Assembly: GCA_023487825.1 (NCBI GenBank) | Contig: JAMDBP010000006.1 | Location: 1-8,322 of the forward strand | Direction: 5' to 3' | Length of the DNA: 8,322 nt | Source: Candidatus Martarchaeota archaeon | GTDB taxonomy: Archaea; Micrarchaeota; Micrarchaeia; Micrarchaeales; CABMGC01 | Notes under the pieces: model-generated | Seen by the model: the letters and a program-made list of their open reading frames with translations, nothing else | Database searches by the model: none | Told to the model about the DNA's origin: nothing | In this document: one piece after another, positions 1-6,183 of the stretch | Numbering within the stretch: position 1 is the first letter of the stretch | Layout of the letters: the number at the start of each line of letters is the position of its first letter | Position numbers and translations under genes: made by a program

Positions 1-2
1 AA

Positions 3-695
3 GAATTTACGGTTGTTTTGCCAACGCTTAACGAAGGTAAGAACGTTGCAGAATTAATATCTAGGCTTAAGAAAAGGTACAGTGGGATAGGAGTTATCGT
101 GGCTGATGACGGTTCAAAGGACAACACTAGGGAGGAGGCCCTTCGTATGAATAAGAAGTATGGCAATGTAAAGGTCATAGATAGGAAGAATCTTGGAAGG
201 GAGAAGGGCCTTACAGCAAGTGTTATAGATGGGATAAAAAGGAGCAAGACAAAGTACGTGATAGTCATGGATGCGGATTTGCAGCACCCTTATCAGGTTG
301 TCGGAAAGATAGCAGACAGGCTTCTCGAGGGAGACAAGGTAGTTGTAGGCATAAGGGCAGAGGTCGAGGATTGGCCGTTTTACAGGAAATTTGTTTCGAA
401 GAGCCTCATAATAATAGGGTATGCCGTACTATTCTTGCGCGGATCCCAGTCTTGCGGAGACATCTTCTCAGGTTTCTTCGGTGTTGAGAGGGAATTTTTC
501 ATGAATGTGTATTCCAGAAACAAGAACAGGTTTGTAGGGAGAGGCTTCAAGGTACTCTTTGACCTGTTGAAGTGCGTTAAGAAGAACAGCATAAAGGTAT
601 CTGATGTGCCGTATGTATTCAGGAATAGGAAATTCGGCGAATCGAAGGCAGGGGCTAAGCAGGTTCTTGATCTGCTAAGATCATTTTCTAGCTGA
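3..695 (+). CDS. Family 2 glycosyltransferase, dolichol-phosphate mannose synthase-like (5' truncated)
   Basis: Predicted cytoplasmic-face enzyme that moves a sugar from a nucleotide sugar (GDP-mannose or UDP-glucose type) to a polyprenyl/dolichyl phosphate carrier. The reading frame is open to the left edge: the residues before the TTG at 18 (EFTVV) join LPTLNEGKN to make the first beta strand of the GT-A fold, so the true start lies outside the window and the TTG is not the start. Visible motifs are ADDGSKDNT (nucleotide binding), the metal-binding DxD as MDADLQHP near base 270, and a C-terminal FGESKAGAKQVLDLLRS stretch typical of DPM1-like proteins. It ends right after that block, so it lacks the GtrA-like or paired membrane helices seen in longer relatives. 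Its last 15 bp overlap the convergent pyrG. Family is secure; the exact sugar and lipid are not visible. Confidence 0.88.
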   Translation, partial: EFTVVLPTLNEGKNVAELISRLKKRYSGIGVIVADDGSKDNTREEALRMNKKYGNVKVIDRKNLGREKGLTASVIDGIKRSKTKYVIVMDADLQHPYQVVGKIADRLLEGDKVVVGIRAEVEDWPFYRKFVSKSLIIIGYAVLFLRGSQSCGDIFSGFFGVEREFFMNVYSRNKNRFVGRGFKVLFDLLKCVKKNSIKVSDVPYVFRNRKFGESKAGAKQVLDLLRSFSS

Positions 696-2285
696 TCTGT
701 GTACAGCTTCTTTAATTAGGCTTACAAACAATGGTGCAGGGCTTTCCAGCCTTGATTTCAGCTCCGGATGCGCCTGAGTCCCTACTCCGAAACCTGTCTT
801 CCATTCTATAAATTCGACAAGGTCTTCCTTGGGATTTGTCCCTGCGATTACAAGACCCTTGTTCGTCATAGTCTGCTTGTACTTGTTGTTGAATTCGTAC
901 CTGTGCCTGTGCCGTTCTGTTATCTTATTTTTAGAGTATGCATTATAGGAATGCGTATTCGGAGAGATGACGCATTCGTATGCGCCAAGCCGCATGGTTC
1001 CTCCTTTGGTCCTTATTCCACGCTGCCATTCTATGATGTCTATCACTTTGTATTTTGTCTTTGGGTTCATCTCCGTGGAATTTGCATCCTTCATTCCGCA
1101 TACGTTCCTTGCGTATTCGACAGCCATAAGCTGCATGCCTAGGCAGAGTCCAAGGAACGGAGTCTGATTTTCCCTAGCATACTCTATTGCGTTTATCATG
1201 CCTTCTGTACCTCGCTTGCCGAATCCTCCTGGAACTATTATGCCATCGTGTCCTGAAAGTCTCTTTACGCTGTCCTTCTTCTCAAGATCTGTCGATTCTA
1301 TCCAGTCTATATTTACACGTACATTGTTGAAAGCTCCTGCATGTATCAGGGCTTCACGCAGGCTTGCATAAGAGTCCTTAAGATCAGTATACTTGCCTAC
1401 AATGCCTATGTTTACCTTGCCCTTAGGATTCCTGATTTTGTCTGTCATGCTTCTCCATGCTTTAAGTTTGGTTTTGTTTATCCTGCCTGAAAGAGCCAGA
1501 TCCTTTAGCAGGATTTTATCCAGTCCCTGATCCATAAAATGTAGCGGTAAATTGTATATAGTATAGTCATCGGAGTCGTCTATTACCCTCTCATGCTCTA
1601 GATTTGAGAAGAGTGAGATTTTTTCCTTTGCCTTTTTCTCGAGCGGGGCTTTTGATCTGCATATTACTACGTTTGGAGATATTCCTACCTGCTGCAGCTG
1701 CCTTAGCCCTATCTGCGTGGGCTTTGTCTTCTGCTCGCCGACAACATCTAGTGCAGGCACATATGTGAGACATACAAAGGTAACGTCATGATTTGTCGCG
1801 AACTGCCTCATTGCCTCTATAAAGTAACTGTTCTCTATGTCCCCCACAGTCCCTCCGACCTCTATTACAAGGACGTCAGGTTCCTTCTTCTTGTAGATAG
1901 TCTCTATATTGTCTATTACCTCATTTGTAAGATGAGGGATTATCTGGACGTCTTCTCCAAGGAAACCTCCTTTCCTCTCCTTTGTCACAAGTTTTGAGAA
2001 GAGCTTGCCTCCGGTTATTGAAAGGTCTCCGGTAAGGTTCTTGTTCAGGAAGCGCTCATAAAGGCCGAAGTCCATATCAACCTCGCTTTTGTCATCAAGC
2101 ACAAAGACCTCTCCGTGCCTGTAGGGATTCATTGTGCCGCAATCGTAATTCAAATATCCGTCAAACTTTACCGGTAAGACCTTGAGATCATAAAAATCGA
2201 ACATCTTCATTATAGCAGATGTTACCGCTCCCTTGCCCAGGCCGCTCATCAGCAGACCTAACACAACTATATATTTCGGAGGCAT
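681..2285 (-). CDS. pyrG: CTP synthase (glutamine-hydrolysing)
   Basis: Makes CTP from UTP, ATP and glutamine, the last step of de novo pyrimidine synthesis. From the ATG at 2285 the protein has 534 residues, normal for the family. Synthetase domain (about 1-280): P-loop GLLMSGLGKG at 10-19, HGEVFVLDD, GLYERFL, VQIIPHLTNEV, IEVGGTVGDIE and the UTP-binding loop KTKPTQ at 186-191. Class I glutamine amidotransferase domain (about 290-530): IGIVGKYTDLKDSY, PGGFGKRG, nucleophile C381 in GLCLGMQ, ERHRHRYEFN, and H506/E508 in AHPE. The frame continues upstream to a TTG at 2324, but those 13 codons cover a TATA-like box and do not resemble the family N-terminus, so I start at 2285. Odd: the loop KFDGYLNYDCGTM (40-52) replaces the usual DPYxNVDPGTM. 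Its 3' end overlaps the glycosyltransferase gene by 15 bp. Confidence 0.95.
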   Translation of the reverse strand: MPPKYIVVLGLLMSGLGKGAVTSAIMKMFDFYDLKVLPVKFDGYLNYDCGTMNPYRHGEVFVLDDKSEVDMDFGLYERFLNKNLTGDLSITGGKLFSKLVTKERKGGFLGEDVQIIPHLTNEVIDNIETIYKKKEPDVLVIEVGGTVGDIENSYFIEAMRQFATNHDVTFVCLTYVPALDVVGEQKTKPTQIGLRQLQQVGISPNVVICRSKAPLEKKAKEKISLFSNLEHERVIDDSDDYTIYNLPLHFMDQGLDKILLKDLALSGRINKTKLKAWRSMTDKIRNPKGKVNIGIVGKYTDLKDSYASLREALIHAGAFNNVRVNIDWIESTDLEKKDSVKRLSGHDGIIVPGGFGKRGTEGMINAIEYARENQTPFLGLCLGMQLMAVEYARNVCGMKDANSTEMNPKTKYKVIDIIEWQRGIRTKGGTMRLGAYECVISPNTHSYNAYSKNKITERHRHRYEFNNKYKQTMTNKGLVIAGTNPKEDLVEFIEWKTGFGVGTQAHPELKSRLESPAPLFVSLIKEAVHRSARK

Positions 2286-2306
2286 GATAGATTTGTCCTG
2301 GAAAAT

Positions 2307-2315
2307 ATTATATAT
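2307..2315 (-). promoter_or_regulatory. TATA-like box for pyrG
   Basis: On the minus strand this reads TATATAATA. Its centre lies about 26 bases upstream of the ATG at 2285, the usual archaeal distance from TATA box to transcript start, so pyrG would be leaderless or nearly so. The start position is inferred from spacing only. Confidence 0.55.
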
Positions 2316-2332
2316 ACTCCGCAATGGAACGT

Positions 2333-2341
2333 TTTATTAAA
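2333..2341 (+). promoter_or_regulatory. TATA-like box for ppa
   Basis: TTTATTAAA lies about 34 bases upstream of the ppa ATG. A start 25-26 bases downstream would give a leader of roughly 8 bases. A GTGAT at 2363-2367 could pair weakly with the 16S rRNA 3' end but sits only 3 bases from the ATG, so its role is doubtful. Confidence 0.45.
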
Positions 2342-2370
2342 TTTCATAACTATAAGTCGGATGTGATTTT

Positions 2371-2892
2371 ATGAATGTAAAGATAGGAGATGAAGCTCCG
2401 AAGAAGGTGAATGCTTTTCTGGAGATACCTAAGGGTTCGAATATAAAGTACGAATATGACGAAAAGAATGAGGTTATAAAAGTGGACAGGATACTTCACA
2501 CATCCATGGTATATCCTTACAATTATGGATTCATACCTGAGACCCTTGGAGAGGATGATGACCCTCTTGACATAATGGTCATAACTGCAAGTTCATTCGC
2601 TCCTGGGACTATAGTGAAGGTTAAGCCGATAGGGGTCTTGTTGATGAAGGACGAGGAAGGCATAGACACGAAAGTAATGGCTGTCCCTGTTGAAAAGATA
2701 GATCCTTCTTCTAAAAACATAAATGATGTAAAGGACCTTGATGAACACACCAAGGAGATGATAGCACACTTCTTCTCTTACTATAAGAGCATAGAGCCTG
2801 GAAAGTGGGCCAAGACAGAAGGATGGAAAGGCGCTGAAGAGGCGTATAAATTCATAGAGAAGGCACTTGACAGGGCGGCGAAAGAGGAGTAG
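2371..2892 (+). CDS. ppa: Inorganic pyrophosphatase, family I
   Basis: Soluble Mg-dependent enzyme that splits pyrophosphate to two phosphates and so pulls forward nucleic acid, aminoacyl-tRNA and nucleotide-sugar synthesis. The 173 residues match the compact bacterial/archaeal family I length. Seen in order: EIPKGSNIKYEYD (substrate and core residues near the N-terminus), VDR, YPYNYGFIPETLGEDDDPLDIMV carrying the acidic metal-binding cluster GEDDDPLD, DEEGIDTKVMAVP with further catalytic Asp and Lys, and YKSIEPGKWAKTEGW near the C-terminus. All expected catalytic blocks appear intact. It diverges from pyrG across an 85-bp region, and its TAG stop at 2890-2892 touches the stop codon of the convergent NFACT-R gene with no spacer. 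The ATG at 2371 is chosen because it is the first in frame and follows a TATA-like box at a suitable distance. Confidence 0.96.
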   Translation: MNVKIGDEAPKKVNAFLEIPKGSNIKYEYDEKNEVIKVDRILHTSMVYPYNYGFIPETLGEDDDPLDIMVITASSFAPGTIVKVKPIGVLLMKDEEGIDTKVMAVPVEKIDPSSKNINDVKDLDEHTKEMIAHFFSYYKSIEPGKWAKTEGWKGAEEAYKFIEKALDRAAKEE

Positions 2893-3669
2893 TCAGGATA
2901 CGCTGAAGGTACCCGGAGGCAGATGCTGCATTATGTAGTCTATGTCTTCATAGCCGGTTATCTTGGCGATTCTCTTTGCAGCGTCTGATTTCTTGTCCTT
3001 GCCTGGTTTTATCATCGCCCTTTTCTTTATGCCTAATGCTATTGCAGTTGGAACAGGCGATACTGTGAAGACCATGTTGTCTGCTTCCTCTTTTGTGAAT
3101 GCGGCAAGCTCAAGAGCCATGTTCTTGTGCCACTCTCTCTCCCCTGATAGCAGAAAACTACCGGTTCCGAGGGAGCCCTTCTCCTTTGACTTTGAGACCT
3201 GCTCTCTTTTTAGCGCATATACATTTACTGTGGATGCACCACTCTCCCAAGCTTTTGAGAAAGCTCCTGCGAAGGCTGCAGCCTCCTCCCTTACCTCAGG
3301 AGAAGCACTCTCGCCTTTTTTCAATATTGTTACCGATGCGCCGAATATGTCTGCATGGAAGAACAGGTCCCCGTTTTCAAAGTGCTTGGCATTTATCTCT
3401 TCGTTCTGTTTCGCACTCCTGCCGCCGATAACAAGGGAACCGTCGCTTGCGAAGAACCAGTTGAATCTCTCGTACCACTTCTGCTCCCTTTTCTCCTTGA
3501 GCTCTTTTTTCTTTACGCTCTTCTCTGCGTGCTTCTGCCTTGCTTCCATTTCGCTTATCGCAGCCAAAGCGCCTTCCGCTTTCTTCTTGGCTACCTTTGA
3601 CATCTTGTAGTATCTGTCTGCATTCTGCTGCGCAGACTTGGTAAAGTCTATCTCTATTTTCATGAACAT
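2893..3669 (-). CDS. Stand-alone NFACT-R (DUF814) protein, RqcH/NEMF C-terminal half
   Basis: Matches the C-terminal half of archaeal RqcH/eukaryotic NEMF-Rqc2, the factor that binds stalled 50S/60S subunits. Residues 8-62 carry the start of the family's middle region (DFTKSAQQNADRYYKMSK) followed by a Lys/Glu-rich coiled coil. Residues 65-180 are the NFACT-R domain: WYERFNWFFASDGSLVIGG, GGRSAKQNE, DLFFHADIFGAS, EEAAAFAGAFSKAWESG and GTGSFLLSG. Residues 208-255 resemble the archaeal C-terminus (AIALGIKKRAMIKPG, ending HLPPGTF). The NFACT-N and helix-hairpin-helix part (about 350-400 residues in full-length proteins) is absent: the frame starts exactly at the domain boundary, and secE lies just 12 bases upstream, so this is not a truncation within the window. 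Third gene of the ftsZ-secE operon. Start could be the ATG at 3669 or at 3663; no clear ribosome binding site distinguishes them. Confidence 0.85.
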   Translation of the reverse strand: MFMKIEIDFTKSAQQNADRYYKMSKVAKKKAEGALAAISEMEARQKHAEKSVKKKELKEKREQKWYERFNWFFASDGSLVIGGRSAKQNEEINAKHFENGDLFFHADIFGASVTILKKGESASPEVREEAAAFAGAFSKAWESGASTVNVYALKREQVSKSKEKGSLGTGSFLLSGEREWHKNMALELAAFTKEEADNMVFTVSPVPTAIALGIKKRAMIKPGKDKKSDAAKRIAKITGYEDIDYIMQHLPPGTFSVS

Positions 3670-3681
3670 CTGCTAGATAGA

Positions 3682-3873
3682 TTACAGGATAAGAAGATTT
3701 ATTATCTCAGCTATTATGAATCCCAGCGTTCCCAGTATTATTACCCCTATAAGCACTATCTTCAGGGTCCTTTTGAATGTGCTTGTGTCTGGTTTGTAGC
3801 TTACGCTGATTATGTGTTTTGAATCAGCATAGAATCTCTTTAGCCTAGGAATTGGGTTAAGGTTTATCTTCAT
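3682..3873 (-). CDS. secE: Preprotein translocase subunit SecE/Sec61-gamma
   Basis: Small essential subunit of the SecY/Sec61 membrane channel that clamps the two halves of SecY. The 63 residues have the archaeal one-helix form: an amphipathic N-terminal part (PRLKRFYADSKHIISVSYKPD), the conserved KPDxxxFKR hinge, and one membrane helix at about 37-61 (IVLIGVIILGTLGFIIAEI). It starts 8 bases after the ftsZ stop and ends 12 bases before the NFACT-R gene, so it is co-transcribed with both. ftsZ-secE is a long-known archaeal gene pair, usually followed by nusG/spt5 and ribosomal proteins; here nusG is not next. No separate promoter is visible. Confidence 0.9.
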   Translation of the reverse strand: MKINLNPIPRLKRFYADSKHIISVSYKPDTSTFKRTLKIVLIGVIILGTLGFIIAEIINLLIL

Positions 3874-3881
3874 GTAATCAG

Positions 3882-4952
3882 TTACTCATCAAATATCTGG
3901 TCCAGATCTATATCCTCTGTTGCGCCGACTCTCTCTTTTATTCCTGTTTCAGTGTATTCTGCAAACTCCACTCCACCGAGTACGACCATTATCTTAAGCG
4001 AGCTCTTCTGCATCATCGGTTCTATTCTAGCTCCCCATTTGAGCATTGCATCAGGGCTTATCCTGCTTGATACCTCTTGGAAGATTCTTTCAGCTTCCCT
4101 TAGAGTAAGATCCTCTCCGCCTATTATGTTGACTAGGGCCTTCTTTGCTGTTGAGGTATCTACATCTAGCAAGGGACTCTTCAGCGTATTGTCAAGAGCT
4201 ATCTTCGTCCTGTCGCTCTGGTGTGCAACGTTCGCCTCTCCCATGCCTATTACGGCGTAGCCTGAGTCCTTAAGCACGCTCCTTAGGTCTGCAAAGTCAA
4301 GATTGACCATTCCAGGTTTGGTCACCATCTCTATTATTCCCTTTGTTGCATTTGAGAGCACTTCATCGCTTATCTTGAATGCCATGTTGAGGGGTAAATC
4401 AGGTGCAACAGAGAGCAGTTTGTCATTTGGTATTATTATCGTTGTGTCGGTTGCTCTTTTCAGTCTCGCAAGTCCTTCCAAAGCGTTGCGCATCCTTATC
4501 TTGCCCTCGCTTCCGAACGGCAGAGTCGCTATTGCCACGGTAAGTGCGCCGGCCTCTTTCGCCTCGTGCGCTATTATCGGTATTGAACCTGTTCCGGTGC
4601 CTCCTCCAAGGCCGCAGGTTATGAATACTAATTGTGCGTCTCCCAGAAGATGCCTTATGTCCTCCTTCGATTCTATTGCAGATTCCTCTCCGACCTTAGG
4701 ATCGCTTCCTGCACCTAATCCCTTGGTTATCTTCTTGCCCAGAAGCACCTTCCTGTGCGCCTTTGTCCTTGCAAGGTGAGGTGCATCGGTATTCATCGCT
4801 ATTACTGTGGCTCCTTCTATCTGCAGTTCAGTCATCCTTGTTGCGGTGTTTGATCCGCTTCCTCCTGCTCCTACCACGTATACCTTGGGCTTTGCGGATT
4901 CTATGAATTTAAGAAGTTCTTCGTCATCAGGTGAGATCGTTTGTTCTGGCAT
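3882..4952 (-). CDS. ftsZ: Cell division protein FtsZ (archaeal type)
   Basis: Tubulin-like GTPase that forms the division ring at mid-cell. The 356 residues are near usual archaeal length. Visible in order: an acidic N-terminal tail (about 1-20), GAGGSGSN at 29-36 (start of the nucleotide fold), MNTDAPHL, KGLGAGSDP, the tubulin signature GGGTGTGS at 116-123, TLPFGSEG, IIIPNDKLL, and the T7 synergy loop NLDFADL at 217-223 with the acidic residues that complete the GTPase site of the next subunit. It ends with an acidic peptide (EDIDLDQIFDE), a likely partner-binding tail. The intact active site argues for a working FtsZ rather than a CetZ-like relative; whether it is FtsZ1 or FtsZ2 needs a tree. 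First gene of an operon with secE and the NFACT-R gene, and divergent from tyrS. Confidence 0.96.
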   Translation of the reverse strand: MPEQTISPDDEELLKFIESAKPKVYVVGAGGSGSNTATRMTELQIEGATVIAMNTDAPHLARTKAHRKVLLGKKITKGLGAGSDPKVGEESAIESKEDIRHLLGDAQLVFITCGLGGGTGTGSIPIIAHEAKEAGALTVAIATLPFGSEGKIRMRNALEGLARLKRATDTTIIIPNDKLLSVAPDLPLNMAFKISDEVLSNATKGIIEMVTKPGMVNLDFADLRSVLKDSGYAVIGMGEANVAHQSDRTKIALDNTLKSPLLDVDTSTAKKALVNIIGGEDLTLREAERIFQEVSSRISPDAMLKWGARIEPMMQKSSLKIMVVLGGVEFAEYTETGIKERVGATEDIDLDQIFDE

Positions 4953-4978
4953 ATTATTACCGTTGTTAATCTAGTCGC

Positions 4979-4990
4979 TTTATCTTATAT
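4979..4990 (-). promoter_or_regulatory. TATA-like box for the ftsZ-secE-NFACT-R operon
   Basis: On the minus strand this reads ATATAAGATAAA, about 27-38 bases upstream of the ftsZ ATG. Typical spacing puts the transcript start only a few bases before the ATG. No Shine-Dalgarno-like sequence is seen in the short leader. Nothing else recognisable lies in the 131-bp ftsZ-tyrS gap apart from the tyrS promoter. Confidence 0.5.
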
Positions 4991-5043
4991 GTCTAAAAAG
5001 TAATAAAAATGTGTGCTGTTCCATCAGGCATCTGCACGATAAA

Positions 5044-5052
5044 GTTATTAAA
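5044..5052 (+). promoter_or_regulatory. TATA-like box for tyrS
   Basis: GTTATTAAA lies about 36 bases before the tyrS ATG at 5084, which predicts a leader of about 10 bases. No T-box or other riboswitch-like structure is seen. Weaker than the pyrG and ftsZ boxes. Confidence 0.4.
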
Positions 5053-5083
5053 GAAGAATCGTATCTGATATGTAGCTGTTTTC

Positions 5084-6166
5084 ATGGACATTGAGACAAA
5101 GATTGAAGTGATGAAAAGTTTTGCTCAGGAGATAATAACGGTAGAGGATCTAAGAAATATTTTTGAGACAAACACCCATCCCATAGCTTATGATGGTTTT
5201 GAGCCTTCAGGCATGGTGCCGATACACTCCGGATTATACAGGGCAAAGACGATAAATAAGATGCTTGGGATAGGCATAAAGTTCAATCTGTATATTGCCG
5301 ATTACTTTGCATTCATAAACAACAAGATGGGAGGAAACCTTGAGCATATAAGAGATGTTGGAAACTATTTTGTCGAGGCGTGGAAGGGTGCAGGCATAGA
5401 TATAAACAAAATAAACATAGTCTGGGCGAAGGACCTTATGGATGATTTTTCTTACTGGGACAGGTTCATAAAAGTAGGAAGGGCTTTTTCGCTTGACAGG
5501 GCCAGACGTGCTATAACAATAATGGGAAGGAAAGAGGGAGATGCCCTTGACGCAGCACAGCTCTTCTATCCTGCCATGCAGGTGACCGACGTATTCCAGA
5601 TGGATGTAGACATATGCCAGTTGGGTCTTGATCAGAGAAAGGCAAGCATACTTGCGCGTGAGGTTGCACAGAAGTACAAGTGGAAGGTGCCAGTAGTAGT
5701 CAGTCATCCTTACATACTGGGACTTAGGGGCAAGCCCCATGATCTTAAGACACAGGACGAGGCTGAGCTGATGCAGTATAAGATGTCAAAGTCTGATCCA
5801 AGATCATCCATACTTGTTCATGATACTTACGAAGAGATTAAGGAAAAGGTTGGCCATGCATACTGCCCTGAAAAGGTTATAGAAGGTAATCCGATGTTCA
5901 ATTATCTTGAACTTATCATACTGGATGATTTCTCAAAACCGATAACAATAGAGAGACCGCAGAAATTCGGGGGAGCTATAGAGGCCAAGAACTATGAAGA
6001 GCTGAAGCGCATGTACAAAGAGGGCAAGATACATCCGATGGACCTTAAGGCCTTTGTGGCTGATGAGCTTGAGAGGATGATAAGGCCGGTAAGGGAGCAT
6101 TTTGAGAAGGATAAAAAGGCAAAGGAACTCTACGAAAAGGTAAAGGGTTACATTATTACCAGATAA
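5084..6166 (+). CDS. tyrS: Tyrosyl-tRNA synthetase, archaeal/eukaryotic type
   Basis: Class I enzyme that charges tRNA-Tyr. The 360 residues form a Rossmann catalytic domain followed by the archaeal-type anticodon domain. Tyrosine-site residues align at a constant offset of 11 with those of the Methanocaldococcus jannaschii enzyme as I recall it: Y162, Q166, D169 (FYPAMQVTD) and Q184 (GLDQRK), plus Y36 in AYDGFEPSG. The KMSKS loop is perfect at 233-237. The HIGH signature is changed to IHSGL at 47-51. D320 in HPMDLK corresponds to the residue that reads the anticodon in the archaeal enzyme. IADYFAFINNKMGGNLE looks more like yeast/plant TyrRS (ADWFAxMNDKMGG) than like the short methanogen form. 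TrpRS is unlikely because the Tyr-site residues are all present. Ends 17 bp from the convergent GT-C gene. Confidence 0.95.
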   Translation: MDIETKIEVMKSFAQEIITVEDLRNIFETNTHPIAYDGFEPSGMVPIHSGLYRAKTINKMLGIGIKFNLYIADYFAFINNKMGGNLEHIRDVGNYFVEAWKGAGIDINKINIVWAKDLMDDFSYWDRFIKVGRAFSLDRARRAITIMGRKEGDALDAAQLFYPAMQVTDVFQMDVDICQLGLDQRKASILAREVAQKYKWKVPVVVSHPYILGLRGKPHDLKTQDEAELMQYKMSKSDPRSSILVHDTYEEIKEKVGHAYCPEKVIEGNPMFNYLELIILDDFSKPITIERPQKFGGAIEAKNYEELKRMYKEGKIHPMDLKAFVADELERMIRPVREHFEKDKKAKELYEKVKGYIITR

Positions 6167-6183
6167 CTATGCCTTATTAACAA

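Noticed and set aside
18..695. TTG at 18 as the start of the glycosyltransferase
   Set aside because: Upstream in-frame residues EFTVV are part of the conserved first strand, so the gene is cut by the window edge.
2963..3610. 215-codon plus-strand ORF opposite the NFACT-R gene
   Set aside because: Antisense to a gene with clear family motifs; its Ser/Ala/Phe-rich product is what the reverse of a Lys/Glu/Ala-rich coiled-coil gene gives.
4303..4779. 158-codon plus-strand ORF inside ftsZ
   Set aside because: Antisense shadow of ftsZ, Ser/Ala/Pro-rich and without a promoter or ribosome binding site.
5234..5740. 168-codon minus-strand ORF inside tyrS
   Set aside because: Fully covered by the well-supported tyrS on the other strand; Tyr/His/Cys-rich product without recognisable motifs.
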